Assembly (NCBI RefSeq): GCF_050947875.1
Contig: NC_134569.1
Location: 35,873,277-35,937,276, forward strand
From: Dermacentor variabilis
Taxonomy: Eukaryota > Arthropoda > Arachnida > Ixodida > Ixodidae
Reading direction: 5' to 3'
DNA length: 64,000 nt
Each line of letters begins with the position of its first letter. Positions within the stretch are counted from its first letter, which is position 1. Positions 22,822 through 33,100 of this stretch are shown here, piece after piece. A model generated the notes under the pieces. That model did no database searches and was not told where the DNA came from. It worked only from the letters and a program-made list of their open reading frames with translations. The position numbers and the translations under genes were made by a program.

Positions 22822-24219
22822 TTGAAGGATGGTGGACAGATCGTTCTAGAGAAACTGGCCACCCTGTATACACAATGCCTCATGACCTCGAGCGTACCGG
22901 AATCTTGGAAGAACGCTAACATAATCCTAATCCATAAGAAAGGGGACGCCAAAGACTTGAAAAATTATAGACCGATCAGCTTACTGTCCGTTGCCTACAA
23001 ACTATTTACTAAGGTAATCGCAAATAGAATCAGGAACAGCTTAGACTTCTGTCAAGCAAAGGACCAGGCAGGATTCCGTAAAGGCTACTCAACAATAGAT
23101 CATATTCACACTATCAATCAGGTGATAGAGAAATGTGCAGAATATAACCAACCCCTATATATAGCTTTCATTGATTACGAGAAAGCGTTTGATTCTGTCG
23201 AAACCTCAGCAGTCATAGAGGCATTGCGGAATCAGGGTGTAGACGAGCCGTATGTAAAAATACTGAAAGATATCTATAGCGGCTCCACAGCCACCGTAGT
23301 CCTCCATAAAGCAATCAACAAAATCCCAATAAAGAAAGGCGTCAGGCAGGGAGATACGATATCTCCAATGCTATTCACAGCGTGTTTACAGGAGGTATTC
23401 AAAGGCCTGGATTGGAAAGAATTGGGGATAAAAGTTAATGGAGAATACCTTAGTAACTTGCGATTCGTTGATGATATTGCCTTGCTTAGTAACTCAGGGG
23501 ACCAATTGCAGTGCATGCTCACTGACCTGGAGAGGCAAAGCAGAAGAGTGGATCTAAAAATTAATCTGCAGAAACCTAAAGTAATGCTTAACAGTCTCGG
23601 AAGAGAACAACAATTTACAATAGGCAGCGAGGCACTGGAAGTCGTAAGGGAATACATCTACTTAGGGCAGGTAGTGACAGCGTGTCCGGATCATGGGACG
23701 GAAATAATCAGAAGAATAAGAATGGGCTGGGGTGCGTTTGGCAGGCATTCTCAGATCATGAACAGCAGGTTGCCATTATCCCTCAAGAGAAAAGTATACA
23801 ATAGCTGTGTCTTACCAGTACTCACCTACGGCGCAGAAACCTGGAGGCTTACGAAAAGGGTTCTACTCAAATTGAGGACAACGCAACGAGCTATGGAAAG
23901 AAGAATGATAGGTGTAACGTTAAGGGATAAGAAAAGAGCAGATTGGGTGAGGGAACAAACGCGAGTTAATGACATCTTAGTTGAAATCAAGAAAAAGAAA
24001 TGGACATGGGCAGGACATGTAATGAGGAGGGAAGATAACCGATGGTCATTAATGGCTACGGACTGGATCCCAAGGGAAGGGAAGCGTAGCAGGGGGTGGC
24101 AGAAAGTTAGGTGGGCGGATGAGATTAAGAAGTTTGCAGGCATGGCACGGGCACAATTAGTACATGACCGGGGTTGTTGGAGTCGTATGGGAGAGGCCTT
24201 TGCCCTGCAGTGGGCATAA
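22822..24219 (+). pseudogene. RTE reverse transcriptase, 5'-truncated (copy 1)
   Basis: The frame is open to the stop at 24217-24219. Reverse transcriptase motifs in order: SWKNANIILIHKKGD, NYRPISLLSV, FIDYEKAFDSV, GVRQGDTISPMLFTACL, RFVDDIALLSNSG, then VLPVLTYGAETW and the C-terminal WAGHVMRREDNRWS. The catalytic box reads FVDD, whereas the other two copies in the window read FADD, so Ala to Val may reduce activity. About 49 codons upstream of 22822 are open in the same frame but come from flanking DNA, so any product would be a chimera. The endonuclease is absent and the copy is dead on arrival. Confidence 0.88.
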
Positions 24220-24243
24220 CCAGGCTGATGATGATGATGATAT
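22822..24243 (+). mobile_element. RTE-clade LINE, copy 1, 5'-truncated
   Basis: Matches the two other RTE copies in the window from TTGAAGGATGGTGG onward and lacks all sequence upstream of that point, including the endonuclease. It ends CAGTGGGCATAACCAGGCTGATGATGATGATGAT, the short ATG/TGA repeat tail typical of RTE elements. No clear target-site duplication was found. Confidence 0.9.
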
Positions 24244-24334
24244 AGGTCACCTTACATAGATTTGTCTCGGATAACGTGCGCTCAATAGTTGTCTGTCTCT
24301 AGCGGGGACGCGCGAAGAAAACAGCTTTGCAATA

Positions 24335-24468
24335 ACGCACGGCTTCATTTTCCAACTTCCGCTCCTTCATGGTGCGACTGACGGAAAGCACAATGTTCAT
24401 CACGCACGGCTTCATTTTCCAACTTCCGCTCCTTCATGGTGCGACTGACGGAAAGCACAATGTTCATC
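24335..24468. repeat. 67-bp perfect tandem duplication
   Basis: The segment ACGCACGGCTTCATTTTCCA... to ...AAAGCACAATGTTCATC occurs twice in direct tandem with a period of 67 bases (24335-24401 and 24402-24468). No mismatch was seen between the copies, so the duplication is recent. Confidence 0.9.
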
Positions 24469-26250
24469 ACCAGAAAGAAATGTGCAAGTTGGTCACAAAG
24501 AGGATTAAGATCACTCTTTGTTTTCACCCGAAGAGAAGGGAAGCCAGTGCGCGGCCATTGCGTCAAGCTTTCGAATTCGGCAGGGAAGCGAACGAATTGC
24601 CACCAACTCCGGACCACTATGCTCAGAGGCATTAGCATAGATGTCGCTCGAGATACACGATACAGACAATGCGTCGCAAAACGGAGCATGGGTTGTCTCC
24701 TACTGCCCATCGAAAGGATATCTCATTATTCTGTGACCTCACTCGCAAAGCTCCCCTTCTGCCTCTCAAATGCGCTATTTCACATTTCTGTTGCGTAGCT
24801 CGCTAAATTCTTACCGAAAGCTCAACAATTCCAACTGCAGGGTGAGAAACAAATGAATAATGAAAGAGATAGGAGCTTAAGATCGAAAGGAATAATTTTT
24901 CGAGAACAAACTCCCAATCTTAACCCCAAAGCAACCATTTCCGCAAAGTGTCTTTCATCCGTTTCCGTGCTGCCGACACCATAATCCCGAGGAAGAGGAG
25001 GAACTAAATCCTATTGGCACTGAAGTCGTTGCATTCACCCACGCTACAGCATATAGCTTGCTGTATCTTTTCAATGCTCCATCACCCATCTCATTCTAAA
25101 TGCTCTCCACCGGCTGCGACCGACCTCTCGTTTCCCTAGCCGCCCTACATCCCCTTTATTTTCCCGCTAACCCATTCTTTCCTTATGCGCACCATCCTGA
25201 GTCCGTCTCCCTTTTCTTCCTGTTTGTTCCCGGCGGGGGGGGGGGGGGGGGGGTCACTTGTCGTATGCCGGCCGCGTCGCGAGGGCCCGAAGGGCTTCGC
25301 TGCGTTTAGGGAGGCGGTGCGAAAGCCGCGGTGCGAATTTGCGGCCGCCGCAGCCACCTTTCGCTTGATATTCCGTGGTCGTCAGAGGCCCTTATTTGCA
25401 AGTTCAGCCGGCACCCAGCCCCGCAAACCCACCTTCTCTTCTTGCCCAGTTCAGTGTGTTTTCAATGGATGTGAATTGTTGTTCCCCTGCGGAAAGAAGA
25501 TCGGCGGCGAGGCTTTCGCAGTGGGTGCCGTGCTCTGTGGGCGAGCCGCGCTTTGTTCCTGCCCTGCTGGTCTTCGTTTGTTCTTGTCATAGTTTTTCAT
25601 TCGCCTTCCGCTTGGGGAGTGCCCGCGGCGGCTCCGGGGCACGCACTTTGAATAGCGTTAGAAACGAAGGCTCCATTCCGAATAGGGTGGCAGCCGCTTC
25701 GGTCTCCTCTCGTAGCGCCCGCTCTTTCCACAGGGCCATCAGAAGCTAAAGAAGGGGGGGGGGAACGACACGGGCGACCTTCTCCGGTTCCTCGTATTGA
25801 GAAAATGCCTTTATCATTGTTCACCCAGTCGAGAAAAAGAACAGTATACAGAAAAGCGCCAAAATTATCAGTAGCATTGGCAATGAGAACCTTCAGTGCC
25901 GTTTGGTGATGCGCAGCATACGTGCGCGCGCGCGCGTGTGTATGCGTGTGCGTACGCTGGTGTTGCTAAGGCAGGGATGCCATTTTTCCTCCGTCACGTT
26001 CAGGAAAGGGGTGGATGCATCAATTAGGAGGGCAATAAGTTCTTGAAAATTCTAGAAAATATGCAAGCATGTACATGGTAATTACGAATAGAGTTAGAGC
26101 ATAGTCCAAATTTAACGAACCTTTAAACCCAAACTTTATTCGCGTCCTTCCGAGCTCTCTCGACAAATAAGACACGAAGAACAGGTTATTTAGCATGGAA
26201 TTGACCTACAGAATAGTGCCAGTCAGCGCCCCAGAGTGTTACGCGATCAA
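24469..26250. other. Intergenic stretch with GC-rich section and a 19-G run
   Basis: A GC-rich zone spans about 25100-25790, with a run of 19 G at 25235-25253, a second G-run near 25755 and a GC/GT alternating tract near 25925. Overlapping ORFs on both strands lack domains. It could be an unannotated promoter or exon, but no splice or motif evidence supports one. Confidence 0.4.
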
Positions 26251-26345
26251 GAGTGAGAGAGAGAAAGAAAGTATGCATAGAAAGGCAGGGAGATTAACCA
26301 GAGGTAGTTACAGTTGGCTACCCTGTAGGGGGGGTAGTTGGGAAA
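26251..26345. repeat. Short dispersed repeat, copy D
   Basis: GAGAGAGAAAGAAAG, then AAAGGCAGGGAGATTAACCAG, GTTGGCTACCCTGTAGGGGGG. Closest of the four copies to the shared pattern, in the same orientation as the others. Confidence 0.6.
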
Positions 26346-27244
26346 AATACATTACGATCACATAAAGCATGTACTCACAATGTCGGCTCATAATCAACTC
26401 TAGATCACAAAGACTTCTCGATGGAATAATGCATGATATTGGTTGACTTCTTAGATGTTCAGAAATTTGTTATATTTGGACTACCCGTTCTTGGCCCATT
26501 TGCTATGTGTCACTATGACGCAAGGAGTACGCATTCAATAAATACATCTACGTATGTGTCCTACTTCTCTGTGCATACACATGTCTTCGCAAGTCTTTTC
26601 TCGACAAACATAATATATTTCCCTGGCGACATCGTTGTGCCAACCTCTCACGGCATGCATCCGCCAGATTTGGGGCTTACATTTCAGCATAACTTATCAA
26701 CGCTCTAATATATAAACATAAACATTGCATGAGCTTAAAATTGTGACCTGTGGCAGTCATAAAATAAAGAATGCATGAGGTTACATGTTGCATAGGATGC
26801 AAATAAACACGATTATACGCGTCGCATTTATTATAGTATTTAAAAGACCGCTTCAGTAAAGTTTCGCTTCATGTAAATCACAGCGTGTGCGTTGGATCTA
26901 CATTTAGTTTTAGTGAAAGTTGATCGTCATTGGCTGTTCATGTTAGCTTATAACGTGCTTGCTATCGGGATTCGCAGGTGCGTGTTCCGAGGAGGCGACC
27001 TAGTGTATACTAAACGTTGTAAAACGAGAGCTTTAGTAACCGCGTCGAGCCGAGTTTCGCCGTGGCCAGCAATTTGACCTTCATTTGACCGCGTCTGTGC
27101 CGTAGCCTTGGCAACGCCTCACGTGACTCGCCACGCCGAGCTCCACCGCCACCGCCGGCTTGGCACATGCGTTCTCCGCAGCTGGGTCACCGCTTGACCA
27201 AGTGACACGTTGCGCGCCTGGTTAAGAGGAGCGCCGCGCTCGTT
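26346..27244. other. Intergenic stretch, no supported gene
   Basis: AT-rich to about 26880, GC-rich from about 27030 to the TIR element at 27245. No ORF with recognisable motifs. Confidence 0.45.
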
Positions 27245-27629
27245 TATACTCGCGGACAACTTTCTATGGAAATGAAAGGAAAGCTATAGGGGGGGGGGGG
27301 GAGGCGGAGCTTCTGCACAAGTGTTACCGCGCGAAGTGGACCGCCAGCGTTTGACAGTGCTTTGGCTTGCTCGGAACAGACGCAGAATCGACGCAGCTTC
27401 CACCTGCGACGGTTTCGCGTTTGCCCAGACGCGGAATGGAAGAGCTACAAACTGAGTAAATGTTTACATCCAGTGGTCTGTTTTATCTTATTTAACTGCT
27501 GCTAATTAGGTGTTTATGTTTTCTAACGTGGATGGAAATACGGGACTCTATTCAGAAGATCTCTCACTTGTGCGCGCTTTGCCTCCGTAGCTTTCCCTTC
27601 ATTTCCACAGAAAGTTGTCCGCGAGTATA
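27245..27629. mobile_element. Non-autonomous TIR element (MITE-like), about 385 bp
   Basis: Inverted terminal repeats of about 50 bases: the left end TATACTCGCGGACAACTTTC and its continuation (TGGAAATGAA, GGAAAGCTA) match the reverse complement of the right end (TAGCTTTCC, TTCATTTCCA, GAAAGTTGTCCGCGAGTATA). A TA dinucleotide at each outer edge may be the target duplication. The left repeat holds a run of 13 G (27289-27301) that the right repeat lacks. No transposase inside. Confidence 0.8.
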
Positions 27630-28564
27630 GTCAGTGCGAACTTGGCCATGGATGAGAGCGAGGTCGGGCCGTCTTCTCCGAGCGTTGCGCGGGGGCTGGT
27701 GGCTTTGAGCCGTCGTCGCCAAGCGGCGTCTGACCACCCCGCGGATATCGCCCGGCGAGCTGCTTCTCTGGAGAGGGTCCGGAATGCAACAAGCTTCGCG
27801 CCGTCGAGATCAATGTAGCAATAGTGTTCGCGCCCTGTCCGTTTATGCTTCGACGCTGCCTATGTTCGCGGCGTCTTTTTCCATTTCTAGCACTCGCGCT
27901 TTCCCTGTGGCACAACAGGCGTCGCACAGTCGAACGATGCGTCTATACCCAAGCCTAATCACAATCATCTCTAGCCACCAAATGTCACAGACACAGCCCC
28001 TATATCTGGCTTAACGATGATTGTATACCTATGTATAACAATTGCAGCTAAATCAAAGGTTAACCAAGTGAAACCAATACTTAACCAGGCTAAACCAGGC
28101 TTTCTCTTTGCATATCCAAAGCTGGCTGAACTAAGCCGCAGCCAATTTTTTATATTACGCACTTTGGCCTTCTGAAAGCTCTGAACTGAATGAGAGGAAG
28201 CGAAGTAACAACACGCACACGCCTAAAAATAAGGTAAAATGTTGGGCGATCAAGAAGTGCCTGGTCGAACAACGTCCGACACCATCATTCGATGCAGTGA
28301 ACTGTTGTTAATTCAACACCTGATTTGTTGTTCATATTTTCATGGATGAAGAAAGATGAATAATTCAAATATAACACGTCAACACTTCCGTTGTTCGATC
28401 TGGAAAAAGTCCGTAGCCTTCGCATATGTCTTGACGTTCCGCGTGCATCTTCCAGTGCTTTAGTAATTGCGGAGTCCCGCCAATAAACTTTTCATGGACT
28501 AAGATTTACGAAAATTTGTCGCCACTTCTTTCGTTTGGCAACACAGCACGCTAATCAGCCACCA
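27630..28564. other. Intergenic stretch with one small possible ORF
   Basis: Just right of the TIR element an ATG at 27648 opens a 56-codon frame to 27818 (MDESEVGPSSPSVARG...), Arg/Ala-rich and without a known domain. I do not call it a gene. Around 28060-28110 short direct repeats of AACCAGGCTAAACCAGGCT occur. Nothing else supported. Confidence 0.4.
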
Positions 28565-29460
28565 TGCTAAGATCTTCAAGATATCTGCATACCAAGAGGA
28601 AATACCTTACAAGCTTTGCCAATTGACAACGTCCACAACGGCAGAACTTTACGCAATACTTTCTGCTTTACGTTACATATGTCAGCAGTCTGAACCACTT
28701 CGGTGGATAATTCTGAGTGATTCACAAGCCTCCTTACAGTGCTTAAATGAAATCAGCTTCAGAAAAGCAAACAGTTCATTGACATACAAAACACAGAAGA
28801 CATACGCCATAGCGAAAGGTCTACAACACGACATGACTTTCCAGTGCATTCGAAGTCACTGTGAAATAATAGGAAATGCAACAGCTGATCACATGGCGCG
28901 TGCAGCACATCAAGAGAATGAATGAACACTACTTCCTCTGGCGGCGAGTGATGCGCGATGCCTATTGAACAAACTATGCGGTAGATTGTCCAATGAAACT
29001 TGGTTCATAAATGATGCGTAGAACTTTCAATTATATATTATATATCCTGGAATCGAATTCGATATTCGGTTTAAAATTAGCCGATCTGTTGAAATAACAG
29101 TTCATATGCTTTGCCTAGGCACTGCATATACTAAACGCTTCCTGTATACGATAAGAAAAACTAAGAGTGCTACATGCTCAGGTGAAGAGGCTGAAGAAGA
29201 CGTAGAAAACCTTCTTCTACACTGTAAAAATCATGATACTTCCCACAAGAACCTGTCGGAAGAACTACGTGGCTTGGTTGTTTTGTAGCGTGAACGAAGA
29301 CAACCCGCGCTTAAATGCCCTAGGGACAACGTCGGTGTTCCCTTCCAAATACTCGACAAGGCCTTGTATCCGGGTCTGCTCGTTGCTGTTTAGTGAAGTC
29401 TTCTGCGCTTATTATCCCAAGGACCAAAAAAAAAAAAGACGGCAACTGGAGAAGGAGTTT
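28565..29460 (+). pseudogene. 3' part of an I-clade-like LINE: RNase H domain and C-terminal zinc-binding region
   Basis: The frame TSTTAELYAILSALRYI, RWIILSDSQASLQCL and HCEIIGNATADHMARAA has the usual ribonuclease H layout (Glu in AELYA, Asp in SDSQA, Asp in NATADHMA). It ends at a TGA, but related coding continues past it (PLAASDARCLLNKL, then YTKRFLYTIRKTKSATC and EEDVENLLLHC), the Cys/His-rich end seen in LINEs of the I group and relatives. Several stops and frame changes disrupt it. The endonuclease and reverse transcriptase parts are absent, so the copy is 5'-truncated. An A-run at 29427-29439 may mark its tail. Confidence 0.75.
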
Positions 29461-29880
29461 GTGTTTTTAGTTATCGCGTAACAAAATTTCGGTTTTTCGT
29501 ATATTCGAATTACAAACTGATGCTACGTATCGTGCTGCACGTAACGTGCTGCAGTCTGCATCAAAATACAAGCTCAAGAAAGCGCTAAAACGTGTGGATT
29601 TAAGCGGCTATAACACGTAAAGAAATAGACCTCGCTTACCTCCTTCTGTATTACGCCTACAGAGTGGCTATGATAAAAAATGTGATCAGAAAGTTTGTTC
29701 CATTGAGCGACCCAGACTATATAGTGCGGCAGGACCTGAACAAGGACGTTGGACACGACTCTTTCTTCGTCATTTTTTAATCCTGCGTGGATTTTTATAG
29801 CGCTTAGCATGATACGTCAATTGTGATTTACTTGCGCGAGGAGCTGATAAGTTATTTCGCATCGTACATGTGATACCTTC
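29461..29880. other. Intergenic stretch, no supported gene
   Basis: AT-rich sequence with no motif recognised. Confidence 0.45.
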
Positions 29881-29935
29881 TTCTTCTTCATCGTCATCGT
29901 CATCATCAGCCCATTTTTATGTCCACTGCCGGACG
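29881..29935 (-). repeat. Short RTE 3'-end fragment with ATC/TGA-type tail
   Basis: On the minus strand the segment reads GTCCGGCAGTGGACATAAA, then GGGCTGATGATGACGATG. This is the same design as the 3' ends of the three RTE copies (CAGTGGGCATAACCAGGCTGATGATG) but divergent in sequence, so it belongs to a related RTE subfamily or to a SINE sharing that 3' end. Confidence 0.6.
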
Positions 29936-30180
29936 AAGAGGGTGGCGTGGAGCAGAGGTAAAACACCAAGCTTCTAACCTGAACGTCGTAACTCCGAATT
30001 CTCATCCAGTCTAAGAAAAGAAAGCTACCGTGGCTCAATCCTAGAGTGACTAACCACAGCAGAGTGGGCCTGGGCTCGATCCCGGCGGGAATTGTGTCTT
30101 TTTTTCCGCATTCCCGGCGATAGCTGTTACGGACACCGGATACCGGCGGCGGAATAGACGGCCACTATCCTTAGGAAAAA
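29936..30180 (+). repeat. tRNA-derived SINE-like segments
   Basis: Two tRNA-like stretches follow one another. The first (about 29940-30005: GCGTGGAGCAGAGGTAAAACACC, then CTCCGAATTCTC) is weak. The second (about 30018-30085: GCTACCGTGGCTCAATCCTAG, then GGGCTCGATCCC) has recognisable A-box-like and B-box-like promoter elements, followed by a T-run and the body TTACGGACACCGGATACCGGC. This is the layout of a tRNA-derived SINE. Confidence 0.5.
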
Positions 30181-33100
30181 CTTACGTACATTGCCAACAG
30201 AAAAACTTCAAAACATCGCTGTACGCGCGTTAGTCCAATTGTGGAAGAATAAAAAATATAAGAAATACTAAGTCATACAAGATTTATTGCTCGCATTGTT
30301 ATTATTAACAGGCACCCTTAATAACATGGTCATTGTGTTTTCACGTTCATGTAGCATTTGTATTTGTTGCATTTAGAGTGCGGCATTTAAGTGCCCAACA
30401 CCTTCTGTCTGAACATCTTGGTTTTGTGAACATTTATGCTATGTGAACTCATGTTTTGCAAGCAAACACTTCGGTTTTGTGACTATTTGTGCTATGTGAA
30501 CTCTTCTGTTGCGCGAACATTTATCTATATTGCAGTACTGACACTTAGTGCTTGAATGTTCGTTCATGTGTTTATTAGTCCACTTTTGTGATTGATGACA
30601 ACTACGATAACTATTATGTAAGAGAAGAGGAGCAGCCGACACCACACATTAGCACCAACCACTCCTTAGATACATTTAATACAAAAAAAAAATCGGTGAC
30701 AGGCAGACATTCTGTGGTCAATGCGCACATGATTCTAGAAGAGATGGCGTTTGTTCAACTTCCCATATCAGATGCACCACTCACGCGTAAAATAAAATGA
30801 GTAGCCTCTGCAGGCTACGGGACTATAACTGTTGTGCTTCAGAATAAGCGGAGCGTGTTTTTAAGTGGTACATCAAATGAAACGAGAATCTCCTTGTAAG
30901 CTGTCAATCAAAACTGAGCGATGGACGGGTAAGGCTTTCGAATACGTTTTATCCAAAGGCGTGTTCGTATTTTTGACTGCGTCGCTGCTTTGCACATGAG
31001 CATCTTCCTTTGAATCTCGCTTTACAGGTCACTCGCGCATTTGAAACGTTTACTGCATTTTCGAAGCATTTTGCAATGCAGTTCACTTCTCGATAGAAAA
31101 CTACCTCATTTGCATGATTTCGATGTTCCCTACAATCTTTACTGACCTTAGCGATATTCGACACCGCCGAACTTTTTATAGTTGTAAGGCCTGTCAATAA
31201 AAAAAAGAAGAAACGTTAGTCTCGGACCAATAAAAATAAAAAAGCGGTGCAACAAATTTTAAAGCACGGAACCTAAGGAAATAGTCTAAAGATAGAACGC
31301 GCGAGTGGCTGCGCAATATTGGCTCCCATGTTTCTCCCTCACCGAAGTGTCTCTCTTTTGTCATCTTTTCCCATATTTTTATCGACCTCTGCATTGCGCG
31401 GCAAGCTCGGTGCAAGGTGTTTTCGAAATACTTTACTACTGGGTCGACAGGGTGCCTCAGTGTATGATGTTCCTCGCAATGGAAAACAGGGGAAACAAGG
31501 GTCTAGATGAAGAGGGTGGGGAGCAGGGGGAATAGCTTGAGTGTGGATATGGAAAGAGAATAGCAATACCAATGCGAATGGTACGGACTCTCATGTGAAA
31601 CATCTGGTGCCAGCGTTCTTGTGCGAGCATTATTACACGGTGGCCGCTGCTTTCATGTGTTTGTACCTTACCGTTGCGAGCTGCCTTCGCGCTGATATTC
31701 GGTCCTCTCTCTCTCTCTTCTCATTGGCTGTGGACGGCTTTTGGTAGCAGCCAGGCACGACGCCGCGATTGCGTGTGTACTGTACAGAATGCGGGAGGTC
31801 AATTTTGGGTAATAAAGGCATACACCCGCAAGCTGACTAGAGGACAAACATTGCTCAGACAAAACTCCTCAATTTTGAGCTGTATACTAAGAATGATTTC
31901 TGTTCTGTTGCCAGTGTGAAACAATGCCCAGGCAGCTTTTCAACTTTAAAAAAATTATGGGGTTTTATCTGCCAAAAATGCGATCAATTCTCAACTTTAA
32001 CTAATTCTTCCACGCCGGTAACTTTTCTCTTTCTTTTCGTTTTTCATCTCTTTTCTTGAAGAGGAGTGTAGACTTACCGTTCAAGACCATCGCTCGAGCT
32101 CCGCTGATGCCAGTTTATGAAGGTCCACAATAGGTGGCGCGATCTAACAGCGGTGTTTTGACATAGCAGCGAATTGATGTTAGAAATACGTGCGGGGTCG
32201 TTCTTTTATGCGTATGTCTGCACGGCTACCTCGGCGCAGTTACGCTGCAAAGTACATGCTTGGAACTAAGTGGGACATCCAGGGTTGTAGGCTCTTTTGC
32301 TTTTTGTGATTTTAACTTTCCAACAGCTTGCCAATTTGGTTGTATAAAGCTTCGTACGTATTTTGAGCGGAAAAATGAGAACCACAAACAGTTATTCATT
32401 ATCTGCAAAGGTGCCTAAGCCATACGCCATTACTTTCCTGTCATCGCTGAAAAGTGAAGCAAGTTTTCTATTTGTTCCCTCATTCACACAGAGCGAAGAT
32501 TAAGGAGCACCCATGTTCCAGTTCTGCGTACAAATTTCTTCTGCCTCGCTTTACCTTGCGCAACGTCTTCAACGAGGCGCAGAAAGGCGCCATTCAGAAA
32601 GCCACTGCAGATGAATAAACAAGCATTACAAAACACCCCGACTGCGCAATCTCGCCGCTCCCGCTGTTGCTGCCTCAGATCTAGCGCAACGCAGATGATG
32701 AAGTCGGCGTGCGGGCAATACATAGAGTGCCGCATAGCATGCTTGCTGCGTCGGCATTCGCCTGAAAAGAGGCGGTGACTGCCTGTATACACACGGATTT
32801 CGAAACGGTACGCGCTCGCTGACGGCGCTCTGGTTCGGGCGAGAGCTTTCGATCGCCGCTGTGCGGGCCGAGAAGCATTCCGAGGGATAACGCGAAGAAA
32901 GTGCAGCAAGCGAGCTCTTCAGATCTCCGGCAAGGCAGAAAGCGATGTAATCGCGAGGCTTAGCAGCATTCGGGAGGCATGTTCGTGCGCGCAGTCGCTA
33001 TTCTCGCAGCGTCGGGGGTGTATGTACGACGAAGGAGACGCCGACGAAACGACGGCGAAGAAGAATGCGAAGAGTAAGGATAGAGCACGCGTCGGTGGAC

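Noticed and set aside
27648..27818. Small Arg/Ala-rich ORF beginning MDESEVGPSS
   Set aside because: It looks protein-like, but it is short and has no known domain or splice evidence.
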